In this document: piece by piece, positions 1 to 7,937 of the stretch
Numbering within the stretch: the first letter of the stretch is position 1
Layout: the number at the start of each line of letters is the position of its first letter
NCBI GenBank assembly: GCA_031276965.1
Contig: JAISMC010000004.1
Location: forward strand, 1 to 37,452
Origin: Treponema sp.
Lineage (GTDB): Bacteria; Spirochaetota; Spirochaetia; Treponematales; Breznakiellaceae
DNA length: 37,452 bases
Reading direction: 5' to 3'
Made by a program: the position numbers and the translations under genes
The notes under the pieces: generated by a model
What the model was told of the DNA's origin: nothing
The model's input: only the letters and a program-made list of their open reading frames with translations
Database searches by the model: none

Positions 1-557
1 TCATAAACCGCTCCGGTGGGATTATTGGGGTTGATCACCACAATGGCCTTGGTCCGGTCGGTGATTTTGGCCTTAATGTCCTCCAGATCGGGATTCCAGA
101 GGGACGCTTCGTCGCAGACATAGTGAACCGCCTTACCTCCGGAAAGGGTTGCCGCGGCGGTCCAGAGGGGATAGTCGGGCATGGGGATAAGCACCTCGTC
201 TCCGGGATTAAGGAGTCCCTGCATGGCGATCATGATCAACTCGCTCACCCCGTTCCCGATAAAAATATCATCAATGCCCACATCCATAATGCCCCTGGAC
301 TGGAAATCGTGCATTACCGCCTTCCGGGCCGCAAAGAGCCCCCGGGAATCGCCGTAGCCCTGGGCATTCTGAAGGTTGATGATAATATCGTGGATGATCT
401 CGTCCGGGGCGTTAAAGCCGAAGGTGGCCGGATTCCCTATGTTCAGCTTGATAACGTGAAACCCGTCTTCCTCCAGCCGTCTGGCCTCCTTCAAGGCCGG
501 TCCCCGGATGTCGTAACAGACCTCATTCAATCTAACGGATTTCATAAAGTTTCTCAT
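1..557 (-). CDS. alaA: Glutamate-pyruvate (alanine) aminotransferase, C-terminally cut by the window edge
   Basis: I translated the minus strand by hand because the ORF track does not list this open frame. It reads MRNFMKSVRLNEVCYDIRGP, then LKLNIGNPATFGF, AQGYGDSRGL, IFIGNGVSELI, MPDYPLWTAA and VINPNNPTGAVY. These segments follow the N-terminal half of E. coli AlaA (YfbQ), a fold-type I PLP aminotransferase that interconverts pyruvate/glutamate and alanine/2-oxoglutarate in the cytoplasm. The PLP lysine lies beyond the window. The start at 557 matches the E. coli N-terminus in length and forms an ATGA overlap with the stop of the upstream membrane protein, so the two are probably translationally coupled. 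A later in-frame ATG at 545 is possible but less likely. The family call is firm; whether the substrate is alanine or aspartate/aromatic cannot be proven from half a protein. Confidence 0.86.
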   Translation of the reverse strand, partial: MRNFMKSVRLNEVCYDIRGPALKEARRLEEDGFHVIKLNIGNPATFGFNAPDEIIHDIIINLQNAQGYGDSRGLFAARKAVMHDFQSRGIMDVGIDDIFIGNGVSELIMIAMQGLLNPGDEVLIPMPDYPLWTAAATLSGGKAVHYVCDEASLWNPDLEDIKAKITDRTKAIVVINPNNPTGAVY

Positions 558-1390
558 GCCGCCGCTCCCTGTCCTTGATACAGCCAGTCCGCGGTTTCTC
601 CTATGTACTTTAAGAGGACCACCGCATAGACCTCGGTTTGCAGTTTTCCCGTCTCTTTCTGCCATGCCCTGCGGGAGGGCAGAACCTTCCGGACTCTGGC
701 CCTGCCGTCATCCGCGGCGGACCGGTACGTTTCACCCCGTTCCGGCAGGGCCTTCCGCAGGGTATTGTCCAAAAAATAGGCCGAGATGCCCGTAATCACC
801 GCATCCCTGGAATCATAAACCAGCAGGGAAAACTGCTCCCCGGCGGTGGAAAACTGCCGGTTCAACAGCAGGGAAAAGCCGTAGTACCAGCGGATCCATT
901 CGGCGGATCCGGTCTTTGCCAAATCGAGGCGCTGGGAAAAAAAACGGGCCGCCCCCGCATTATCCTTGCACAAAATCCGGGCTACCCCAAAGAGCAGAGC
1001 GTTGGCGTCTACCAGGGCGGGCTTGGCTGCCGCCATCCTGCGCTCCAGGGACATGACCGACCCGGAATCGGAAAGGACCAGATAGGTATTCGCCAAAAGC
1101 CGGACCAGATTCGGCGAGTAGCGGCGGTCCTGGAACACCCGGCCTTCAAGGTACTGAACCAGGGCCGGCCAGTCTTCCCGTTCCAGGAGCAGAAAAAGCC
1201 GCTTATTGGTAAAATAGTAGCCGTTTATTCCAAAAAGGAGGAGGACCAGAACCGCCCCCAATGGCCAGTTTGAACGCCAGAAGATCTGCGCAAAACCGGG
1301 ACCAAAAACAATAAAGGGAATAAAAAAAATAAGCCCCATAAAGATCAGTAAAATACTATTAAAAAGGATAAACAAAAACCTGAATTTCAA
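554..1390 (-). CDS. Small membrane protein with two N-terminal TM helices and a helical, TPR-like cytoplasmic part
   Basis: Function not recognised. Two hydrophobic stretches near the N-terminus (FRFLFILFNSILLIFMGLIFF and LGAVLVLLLFGINGYYF) look like membrane helices. The remainder is alanine- and leucine-rich helical sequence with TPR-like spacing (LVQYLEGRVFQDRRYSPNLVRLLANTYLVL). The ORF track starts at a TTG at 1420, but a second in-frame TTG at 1390 is preceded by GGGAGAA with a 6-nt spacer, so I prefer LKFRFLF as the start. That is about 278 aa, against 288 for the longer form. Its stop overlaps the aminotransferase start as ATGA, which implies co-expression, but nothing in the sequence ties it to amino-acid metabolism. 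I would call it a conserved hypothetical membrane protein. Confidence 0.7.
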   Translation of the reverse strand: MKFRFLFILFNSILLIFMGLIFFIPFIVFGPGFAQIFWRSNWPLGAVLVLLLFGINGYYFTNKRLFLLLEREDWPALVQYLEGRVFQDRRYSPNLVRLLANTYLVLSDSGSVMSLERRMAAAKPALVDANALLFGVARILCKDNAGAARFFSQRLDLAKTGSAEWIRWYYGFSLLLNRQFSTAGEQFSLLVYDSRDAVITGISAYFLDNTLRKALPERGETYRSAADDGRARVRKVLPSRRAWQKETGKLQTEVYAVVLLKYIGETADWLYQGQGAAA

Positions 1391-1523
1391 TACGAATTCT
1401 CCCGATTTATGATGTAACAACGAATGGGCGCACCGGCTTTAATGATAGATGAAAGGAATGGAGACGTCAATCTACAGCGGGAAGCTTCCATTATGTTGAA
1501 AAAATTGCCATAATAGAGGCAGG

Positions 1524-2651
1524 ATGAAAAATTTTATTATCAAAGAAATTCCCGGGGAAAGCTACTTTTCCAAACCGCTGTATCTTGACGACCATTTTTT
1601 ACTGGCCGCACCGGAAATGCCTTTTACCGAGGAACTGCGCAAAACCATCCTAAACTGGGAATTCAAAGAGGTCTTCAGCGACGGCGATCCCAGGGAAGAG
1701 TATTACTCCGAGGAAGTGGACGCCTCCCCGGATCAGGGCGGCGCCGATACCCTGCTCAACGACAACGATCAGGTTAAACGGGCCGAAGTCTTTTACGATT
1801 CCCTTTACAAGCATGTGGAAAAACTCTTTACCCGGATGATGAGCAAGAACGAGCTTAACTTTAACGATGTGGCGGGAAAGGTTAAAGAGATCTGCGATGT
1901 TATCAAGGAAGACCGCCGTTTCCTGCTCCGGGTCAGGAAAAACACCGGTCCGGAGCAGACCTATACGATAACCCATGCCATCAATACCACCATTATCTCA
2001 ATCATCATCGGGGGTTATCTCAAGCTGCCCAACCACCGGCTTATTGAGCTGGGGGTGGCGGCGCTGCTCCACGAAATCGGCATGTTGAAGCTTCCGCCCC
2101 AGATCTACCTCAACAACCGGCCCCTTACCCCCCAGGAGAAAAAGGCCATCCTTACCCATCCGGTATTGAGTTTCAATATGCTTAAATCCTTCAATTTTCC
2201 CCTTACCGTCAGCCTGGCCGCCCTGGAACACCATGAACGGGAAAACGGAGGGGGGTATCCCCAGAAGCTTATGGGGGACAAGATCAGCCTCTATGCAAAG
2301 ATCATCGCCGTGGCCTGCTCCTACGAGGCCCTGACCAGCTCCAGGCCCCACAAGGACGCCAAAGACGGTTACACGGGGATGATCGATCTTCTTAAAAATG
2401 TGGGAAAACAGTACGACGATACCATAGTCCGGGCCCTGGTTTATTCCCTCTCTATTTATCCCATAGGCCTCTACGTTCTTCTTTCCAACGGCAAAAAGGG
2501 CCAGGTGATCGACGTTAATGCGGAGAATCCCCGCTTCCCCATGGTGCAGATCTTCGGGGACCTGACCCCGGACGGAAAAAACAAAATTCTGGAAACATCC
2601 CAGGAGGGGGTACACATTGTCCGTCCCCTCCGGCGGGAAGAAATTAGCTGA
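1524..2651 (+). CDS. HD-GYP domain protein with altered metal-site residues
   Basis: 375 aa. Residues 1-130 form an acidic N-terminal region resembling the extension found in many HD-GYP proteins. Residues 140-300 carry the HD-GYP fold: LLHEIGMLKLP at 181-191, HHERENGGGYP at 236-246, and IAVACSYEALTSSRPHK near 261-277. HD-GYP proteins hydrolyse cyclic di-GMP (or cGAMP). Here the HD pair reads HE (183-184), and the usual AD-V-x-D near the end of the site reads AC-S-Y-E, so two metal ligands seem to be replaced. Catalysis may be weak or absent and the protein could act as a nucleotide sensor; this is inference. The start has a GAGGCAGG ribosome site directly upstream. The stop overlaps the next gene (TGATG), indicating an operon with the CNNM-type protein. 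Confidence 0.85.
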   Translation: MKNFIIKEIPGESYFSKPLYLDDHFLLAAPEMPFTEELRKTILNWEFKEVFSDGDPREEYYSEEVDASPDQGGADTLLNDNDQVKRAEVFYDSLYKHVEKLFTRMMSKNELNFNDVAGKVKEICDVIKEDRRFLLRVRKNTGPEQTYTITHAINTTIISIIIGGYLKLPNHRLIELGVAALLHEIGMLKLPPQIYLNNRPLTPQEKKAILTHPVLSFNMLKSFNFPLTVSLAALEHHERENGGGYPQKLMGDKISLYAKIIAVACSYEALTSSRPHKDAKDGYTGMIDLLKNVGKQYDDTIVRALVYSLSIYPIGLYVLLSNGKKGQVIDVNAENPRFPMVQIFGDLTPDGKNKILETSQEGVHIVRPLRREEIS

Positions 2652-3952
2652 TGATGGATGCTCCCCCAGCCGAACTGTTTCTTATTGTAATCCTTATTGT
2701 GATAAGCGGCTTCTTTTCTTCGATGGAGACCGCCCTGATATCCTCCCGGAAATCAAAACTCAGGTCCAGGGCCCTGGAAGAAAATTCAAACTATAAAAAA
2801 GTTTTGGATATCGCGGAGCATCCCGGTCCTTTTCTCTTTATCTTCCATGCCTGGATAGGCTTTCTCAGAATCTCCGCGGGAATTATCGGCGGTTTCCGGA
2901 TAGACCGGTACTTTGATGCGGCCTTTGACGCATCCGTACCATTCAGCCCCCATCTCAGGCTGCTTATCCTCTGCATGACTGCCCTGCTTATCACCCTGGG
3001 GGCCATATTCCTGGGAGAGCTTATCCCCCGGCAGATCGCCCTGGCGTCGCCGGAAAAGCTCCTGGCGGGGGTCCTGCCCTTCATCAAGATCCTCGGCTTC
3101 TTCCTCCGGCCCCTTATGATCCTCACCGCCGGATGCTCGGATCTGATTTACCGGATCCTTCGTATTGAAGCCTCCGAACCGGGAATAACCGAGGATGAGC
3201 TGCGGCTTGCCCTGATGGAGGGGGAAAAATCGGGGGTCGTGGAGAGCGAAGAACGGACCATGGTGGAGGGGGTCTTCTACCTGGGGGACCGGCCGGTAGG
3301 GGCCTTTATGACCCATCGATCGGACATCGCCTGGCTTGCCCTTGACGCCGGCGCCGGAGAAGCCCGGAAGGCGGCTCTGGAAAACGGGGCCCGGCAGTAC
3401 TTTCCCATCGCCGACGGAAGACTGGACGAGGTGGTGGGCATAGTTTCGGCCCGGGATATACTGGCGGCCCTGCTGGAGAAACCCTGGAAGGGGCTCAAGG
3501 CGATTATGACCCCGCCCCGCTTTATCCCGGAAACCATGTCCGCCCTTAGGGCCTTTGAAGTGTTTAAGCGGGAGGAAACGGATTTTCTCTGCGTTATGGA
3601 TGAATATGGCGGTTTTGCGGGGGCCCTTTCGGTACAGGACCTAATCGAAGAAATTGTCGGTGAATTTGAGGTGGACAAGGAAGAGATTCTCCCCCGGGAG
3701 GATGGAACTTTCAGCGCCGGAGGGGGCGCCAATATTGATGATGTGGCCGAAGCCCTGGCGGTGGATCTGCCGGAACATCAGGAATACCACACCCTGGCGG
3801 GGTTTATCCTGGAACTGGCGGGGGAGATCCCCAGGCCGGGGATGGTTTTTGAGTGGCGGGGATTCAGGTTCAAAATTACCGCCATGGACGGAAACCGGAT
3901 CGACAGGGTAGCGATCTATCCCCCGGAAACGGCCAAAACGGAAAATCTTTAG
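2651..3952 (+). CDS. CNNM/CorC-HlyC family membrane protein (DUF21, CBS pair, CorC_HlyC domain)
   Basis: 433 aa. The N-terminal 150 residues hold three to four hydrophobic helices of the DUF21 type, with the typical ISGFFSSMETALISSRKSKL and GAIFLGELIPRQIALASPEKL motifs. Residues about 185-330 are a CBS-domain pair (TEDELRLALMEGEKSGVVESEERTM, VGIVSARDILAAL, VMDEYGGFAGALSVQDLIEEIVGE). Residues 345-433 are a CorC_HlyC domain. Members are linked to Mg2+/Co2+ or other divalent-ion transport across the cytoplasmic membrane; the old hemolysin label is historical. It starts in TGATG overlap with the HD-GYP gene, and a second ATG follows immediately, so the exact first residue is ambiguous by one codon. 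A second paralogue lies at 23605-24858 on the other strand. Substrate unknown. Confidence 0.87.
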   Translation: MMDAPPAELFLIVILIVISGFFSSMETALISSRKSKLRSRALEENSNYKKVLDIAEHPGPFLFIFHAWIGFLRISAGIIGGFRIDRYFDAAFDASVPFSPHLRLLILCMTALLITLGAIFLGELIPRQIALASPEKLLAGVLPFIKILGFFLRPLMILTAGCSDLIYRILRIEASEPGITEDELRLALMEGEKSGVVESEERTMVEGVFYLGDRPVGAFMTHRSDIAWLALDAGAGEARKAALENGARQYFPIADGRLDEVVGIVSARDILAALLEKPWKGLKAIMTPPRFIPETMSALRAFEVFKREETDFLCVMDEYGGFAGALSVQDLIEEIVGEFEVDKEEILPREDGTFSAGGGANIDDVAEALAVDLPEHQEYHTLAGFILELAGEIPRPGMVFEWRGFRFKITAMDGNRIDRVAIYPPETAKTENL

Positions 3953-3953
3953 C

Positions 3954-3982
3954 TTGACGGATCCTTCCGGATCTGGCATTCT
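3954..3982 (+). promoter_or_regulatory. Possible promoter of the barrel-protein pair, implying a leaderless start
   Basis: TTGACG (3954-3959), a 17-bp spacer and a TGG-preceded CATTCT (3977-3982) resemble a sigma-70 site with a good -35 and a weak -10. The predicted start of transcription falls at or next to the ATG at 3989, and no convincing Shine-Dalgarno sequence precedes that ATG. The -10 match is poor, so this is tentative. Confidence 0.35.
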
Positions 3983-3988
3983 TTTCCT

Positions 3989-5635
3989 ATGCGAAAAATC
4001 CTCATCTTTTTGACGCTGCTGTTAATAACGGGTTCCTTTTGCATTGCTCAAGAGGCGGAGGATACATACGATCCTGCGGATTATCAACGCATACCCCTGC
4101 TCAGGCTTCCCCAGGGCTTTGGCGGCGAGGACGATTACCTTGACCTGCACTTCGGCCTCGGCGGGGGCTTCAAAAAACAGCTCTTCTACATCGAAGGCCT
4201 TTCCAGGATGGACTACAATGTGGGGCCTTTTACCCTGACGGCGGAACTTACCGCCAGCAACGACCAGAAGTACGCCCCCGCCCGGGTAATGAACGCGTCG
4301 GGCAATATCGGTGGGATCTACTTTATGCTTCAGGAGGGGGGGCTTGTCTACGACTGGAAGTGGATTAGCCTCCAGGCGGGCCGCTACCGGCTCTACGACA
4401 TTGTGGATTCGCCCTATTCCCTGTACATCAACTCCCTGGGGATTCCCTCCAATACCATGCAGGTAAAGGTGGAAAGCCCCCGGTTTATCTACAGTTCCCG
4501 GTGGATAGACCTTAACTCCCGCAGCGCCATTTCCACTCCGGCCTGGGATGAATATCACCGGCGGGGAGATGCAGGGAATGGGTTTGCCACTCCAACACCT
4601 ACCCCTACTCCGCCTGATACATTGCCTTCGCCCAGTGAAACAGGTTTTCCCGACCGGGGGGTCAACTACAAGATCTACGCCCTCAAATACCGGGACTGGC
4701 GTTTCGGCATCCTCGACGCCACGGTTTATACGGAGCGGTCCTTTGACTACGAGTACTTTCTTAACCCCCTGCCCCAGTACTTTATCCAGTACGTAAAGGG
4801 TACGCCGGGCAGGCCCTGGACCACCGATTCCAACGAAAACGATCTCCTGGGCTTTTTCTGGGATATTAAAAAGCCGAACCGGTGGGAAGCCTACGCCCAG
4901 TTCCTCATGGACGACTTTGGCCTGGGCTTTGTGGCCAAGAACTTTTCCGACAATCCCTGGAAGGCGGCCTGGGCCGTGGGGGGCCGGGTCCATACCTCCT
5001 ACGGACGTTTCGGTTTCCACCACGGGGGCGCCCTCAAGTATACCTTTGAACCCATCACCTCCCCCCAGGGCGGACGCCATGACGGCGACATTGCCCGGAC
5101 CGCCTACGGTTATACCTACTATCCCGAAACCCGGTACAACGACGACGAAGACGGTGGAAATACCGTATCCATTCTTATCGAAGACAACATGGTGGGATAC
5201 AAACACGGGGAAAACAATATCGCCTTCCTCGTGGACTATCAGAATACCTTCGGCGGCTTTAAGGTAAACGCCGAGCTGGAATTTGTCCTGGCGGGGAACA
5301 ATTCTCCCGCCAACCCCTGGCAGGACTATACCCACCGGAGCGAAATGGGGGATGGTTCCAGGCTTTTGGACGACAGTACCCTGGAAAAAAGGCTGGAGCT
5401 CCGGCTCAACGTTTCCCACCGCCGCGGCCCCTGGCTCTTCTACGCCGCAGCCGCCATAGGGGGCCGCTTTAACCGGCTGGAACTGCAGGATGCGGTGCCG
5501 CCCAACGCGGTAGTACAGCCCAACGGCGAATGGAGCGTCGCGGATGATAAAATTCAAATCTGGAAAGGCACCCAGGAACATGAGTTGATATTCCGTTTTT
5601 CCCTGGGCTTCAGATACACCGTTCCCGTACTTTAA
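3989..5635 (+). CDS. Predicted outer-membrane beta-barrel protein
   Basis: 548 aa. A clear signal peptide (MRKILIFLTLLLITGSFCIAQ, cleavage probably before EAED) leads into alternating, aromatic-rich strands typical of an outer-membrane barrel: FTLTAELTAS, VYDWKWISLQAGRYRLYD, FRFSLGFRYTVPVL at the C-terminus. The end on an aromatic/aliphatic strand suits barrel assembly. An odd low-complexity insert, TPTPTPTPPDTLPSPSE (near residue 205), sits in what is probably a surface loop. I cannot name a family more specific than spirochaetal outer-membrane protein. It is followed 68 bp later by a second, similarly sized barrel protein on the same strand, so they likely form an operon and may work together as a porin pair or transporter pair. 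No ligand can be deduced. Confidence 0.72.
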   Translation: MRKILIFLTLLLITGSFCIAQEAEDTYDPADYQRIPLLRLPQGFGGEDDYLDLHFGLGGGFKKQLFYIEGLSRMDYNVGPFTLTAELTASNDQKYAPARVMNASGNIGGIYFMLQEGGLVYDWKWISLQAGRYRLYDIVDSPYSLYINSLGIPSNTMQVKVESPRFIYSSRWIDLNSRSAISTPAWDEYHRRGDAGNGFATPTPTPTPPDTLPSPSETGFPDRGVNYKIYALKYRDWRFGILDATVYTERSFDYEYFLNPLPQYFIQYVKGTPGRPWTTDSNENDLLGFFWDIKKPNRWEAYAQFLMDDFGLGFVAKNFSDNPWKAAWAVGGRVHTSYGRFGFHHGGALKYTFEPITSPQGGRHDGDIARTAYGYTYYPETRYNDDEDGGNTVSILIEDNMVGYKHGENNIAFLVDYQNTFGGFKVNAELEFVLAGNNSPANPWQDYTHRSEMGDGSRLLDDSTLEKRLELRLNVSHRRGPWLFYAAAAIGGRFNRLELQDAVPPNAVVQPNGEWSVADDKIQIWKGTQEHELIFRFSLGFRYTVPVL

Positions 5636-5703
5636 GCCGCCCCGGAGCGGTAACACACTAATGCGGGAACCGCCGTTACAGGCGCTTCCCCTTCGGAGCC
5701 GCC

Positions 5704-7371
5704 ATGAAACGCCTAACGCTGCTGTGGATTGTTCTGTTCGCGCTCTGCGGTTTTCCGCTTTTTGGAGAAACCTACGGGATACAGTCCCGGGAGGTGTCGG
5801 AACTCAGGTACCTCTACCGCCGGGGGGCCAGGGTCTTCCCCTTCTTCTCCTACCCGGTCCACGGGAGCAATCTCCTGGCGGCGGCGGAGAAGCTGCGGGG
5901 CGGCCTCTCCGGGGAAGATGCGGCGGCCCTGGACCGGGTCATCGCGGATCTGGCGGCCTACGACAAAAGGGCCGTCCTTATCCGGGGGGGCCTCTCCGCC
6001 GCCTATCAGCACCGGTTCCGCAGCGGCAGGGTCCTCATCGATAAGGGGGGCGTGCCCAACGGCGCCGATTTCAGGCGGGCCTTTCTCTCCTTCCCTCCGG
6101 TATTGGATCTAAGCGCCGGAGGCGGCGGCTTTACGGGGCTCTTCCTGGAGGCGGAGGCGATACTCCGGCCCGCCTGGGGCGGCGGCTACAGCCCGGACAA
6201 CAATTTCTTTTTCCCCTCCTCCCAGTTCGACATCACCTTCGACCTTATCAACAAGGGGGTCCTCTCCTGGAACGGCAAATACATCGACGCCTTTTTCGGC
6301 AGGGATGCCAACCACTTCGGGGACACCCCCGGCGGAAGCCTCTACCCTTCCAGGGATCTCCCCTACATGGACGGGCTCCGTTTTATGATAGCCCTGGGGC
6401 CCTTCAGCATGGACTACCTGCTCTCCACCATCCAGCCCAAAGAAGCCCCCTGGGATGTATACCCCAACACGGACGGCCTCGATGCAGGCCCGGGGGGACC
6501 AGGTGATAATGGCGGGGAACACTTCGGCTTTATGACCAGCGCAAACCCCAGCGTCATCCTCTCGGCGCTGCACCGCTTCCAGTGGAACTTCGGCCGGGTC
6601 AAGGCGGGGGCGGGGGCCAACGTGGTCTATGTCCGAAGCAACAATATGTACACCGTCACCGATATCAGCCCCCTCATGTCCTGGCACAATGCGGACATGC
6701 GGCCCAACAATATGAACCTGGTCCTGGATCTGAGCTGGGCCCTGTATCCGGGCCTTACCCTCACGGGGATGCTCGGCTTCGACGACATCAACGGGGACAT
6801 GATTGGCATCCCCGACTCGGGGACCCCCACCATCCCCGCGGGGATCCTCCAGCTCGAGTACGGCTTCCGGGGGGAAAGGCTCCGGGGCGAGTTCCTCTTT
6901 GAGGCCGGCTATACCCACTATCTCTGGGGAAACTTCGCCTACGAGACCGACGACGAATGGGGCAGCGCCCCCCTGGCCCGGGGCGTTTACCGGTACTCCC
7001 CCAGCAAGGAGGGGGTCATCCTTCCCCTGACCAGCCCCTACGGGCCGGGAGTTATCTGGGGGCGGCTGGTTTCGGCGTTCACGCTCCCCCGGTACAATCT
7101 TAAAATCGGGGCGGACCTCCTGCTCTTGACCAAGAACGAAGCGGTCAATCTGATAGACACCTGGTACACTTCGGACGATCCCACCCACCGCAGCCGCCGG
7201 ATTTGGTACCTGTCCCTGGACCTCCCCTGCACCTATACCTGGAAGCGGCTGGACTTCTACCTCAGCCCCGCCCTGCTCCTGCGGAACGCCAGGGCCGCCT
7301 TTGAGTGTACCCTGGGATTTAAGTACACGCTGGAGGGGAAGCGCTTCTTCGCCGAAAAGGACGAAGCCTAG
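5704..7371 (+). CDS. Predicted outer-membrane beta-barrel protein, partner of the preceding gene
   Basis: 555 aa. The signal peptide MKRLTLLWIVLFALCGFPLFG is followed by a short helical N-terminal domain (SREVSELRYLYRRGARVFPF, LLAAAEKLRG) that loosely recalls the N-terminal segment of Wzi/capsule-assembly-type barrels. The rest has repeated aromatic, glycine-rich amphipathic strands (VKAGAGANVVYVRSN, GLTLTGMLGFDDIN, FLFEAGYTHYLWGNF, AFECTLGFKYTLEGKRFF). The start is supported by CGGAG five bases before the ATG. It lies 68 bp downstream of the other barrel gene, on the same strand. Very GC-rich palindromic sequence follows its stop. The barrel call is reasonably secure; the Wzi-like link is only a suggestion, and the substrate is unknown. 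Confidence 0.7.
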   Translation: MKRLTLLWIVLFALCGFPLFGETYGIQSREVSELRYLYRRGARVFPFFSYPVHGSNLLAAAEKLRGGLSGEDAAALDRVIADLAAYDKRAVLIRGGLSAAYQHRFRSGRVLIDKGGVPNGADFRRAFLSFPPVLDLSAGGGGFTGLFLEAEAILRPAWGGGYSPDNNFFFPSSQFDITFDLINKGVLSWNGKYIDAFFGRDANHFGDTPGGSLYPSRDLPYMDGLRFMIALGPFSMDYLLSTIQPKEAPWDVYPNTDGLDAGPGGPGDNGGEHFGFMTSANPSVILSALHRFQWNFGRVKAGAGANVVYVRSNNMYTVTDISPLMSWHNADMRPNNMNLVLDLSWALYPGLTLTGMLGFDDINGDMIGIPDSGTPTIPAGILQLEYGFRGERLRGEFLFEAGYTHYLWGNFAYETDDEWGSAPLARGVYRYSPSKEGVILPLTSPYGPGVIWGRLVSAFTLPRYNLKIGADLLLLTKNEAVNLIDTWYTSDDPTHRSRRIWYLSLDLPCTYTWKRLDFYLSPALLLRNARAAFECTLGFKYTLEGKRFFAEKDEA

Positions 7372-7512
7372 CGGCCCGCCGCGCTTCGCGGAGGAAGCCC
7401 CCGGCGGGGGCCCGCCGGGCGCCCCCCTACCCCGCCGGGTCCGCCCGGACCCAAGGCCCCCGCCGGCCCGGTATGGGGGATTTTCCCCGGCGCCGGGCCC
7501 GGCGGGCCCCCA

Positions 7513-7659
7513 AAGAAGACGCCCTGCTTGCCCAAGAAAACGCCTTGTTGTCCGAAGAAAACGCCACAGATTCTTAAGAAAATGACCCGGATTCTTAAGA
7601 AAACGGGATGGATTCTTAAGAAAATGGCCCATTTTCTTGAGAAAACGGGATAGATTTGC
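7513..7659. repeat. 21-bp tandem array 1 (seven units)
   Basis: Seven units begin with AAGAA(G/A)A/GAGAAAA at 7513, 7534, 7555, 7576, 7597, 7618 and 7639, an exact 21-bp period. The central junctions read GATTCTTAAGAAAA, so TTCTT/AAGAA forms a short inverted repeat across unit borders. Units differ in the middle (ACGCC, ATGACCC, ACGGGAT). All three minus-strand frames stay mostly open, giving 7-residue repeats such as FLRI and FLKN, but no start signal or product is convincing. Upstream units are more degenerate and GC-rich, suggesting decay towards the GC-rich block. Confidence 0.9.
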
Positions 7660-7741
7660 AAGATTTTACCGCCAAATGTAAGCAAATGTCAAGAAACCGC
7701 ACCGTATGCGCTATCTTTGGTTCACCTATCGGAAGAATAAG

Positions 7742-7916
7742 AACCACGAACCACACGAAAAGCACGAACTTTCGCTCTGGCGGCCCTCATTGCACCTGTA
7801 TCGCCGGTTTGTCTGCGGAAAACGGGGAAGCGGGACGGGAAGGAAGGGGCGTGCCCGAAGCAAGGCGCCGCCGTTCGTGCTGGTTCGTGTCATCGAACCG
7901 GAGGTTCGCCGTGGTT
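7742..7916. repeat. MITE-like inverted-repeat element 1
   Basis: The left arm AACCACGAACCACACGAAAA... (7742-7769) pairs with the right arm GTTCGTGCTGGTTCGTGT ... GTGGTT (7873-7916). The right arm is longer because it carries the hairpin CGAACC-GGA-GGTTCG (7894-7908) plus a few flanking bases; without it the arms match well. The roughly 100 bp between the arms shows no gene. There is no transposase, so it would be a non-autonomous or extragenic palindromic element. Related arms occur at 19616-19707. Confidence 0.7.
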
Positions 7917-7937
7917 AAACCGCTTTTGATTGACGGG

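Larger units (their letters stand above)
7372..7937. other. Gene-free repeat region between the barrel operon and the helicase
   Basis: No believable gene is seen in these 566 bases. The first 140 bp are extremely GC-rich and full of short perfect hairpins (CCGCG-CTT-CGCGG at 7379-7391, CCCCC-GGC-GGGGG at 7398-7410, and the 12-bp palindrome CCCGGCGCCGGG ending at 7497). They could end transcription of the barrel genes, but no U-tract follows. Then come a 21-bp tandem array (7513-7659) and a MITE-like inverted-repeat element (7742-7916), described separately. The helicase gene converges on this region. Confidence 0.8.

Noticed and set aside
123-578. 151-aa plus-strand ORF at the window start
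   Set aside because: Lies opposite the AlaA-type aminotransferase, whose conserved motifs are read on the minus strand.
4022-5656. 544-aa minus-strand ORF
   Set aside because: Shadow of the barrel gene, which has a clear signal peptide and strand pattern.
6109-7632. 507-aa minus-strand ORF starting in array 1
   Set aside because: Shadow of the second barrel gene extended through the 21-bp array; no ribosome site and only heptad-repeat sequence at its start.
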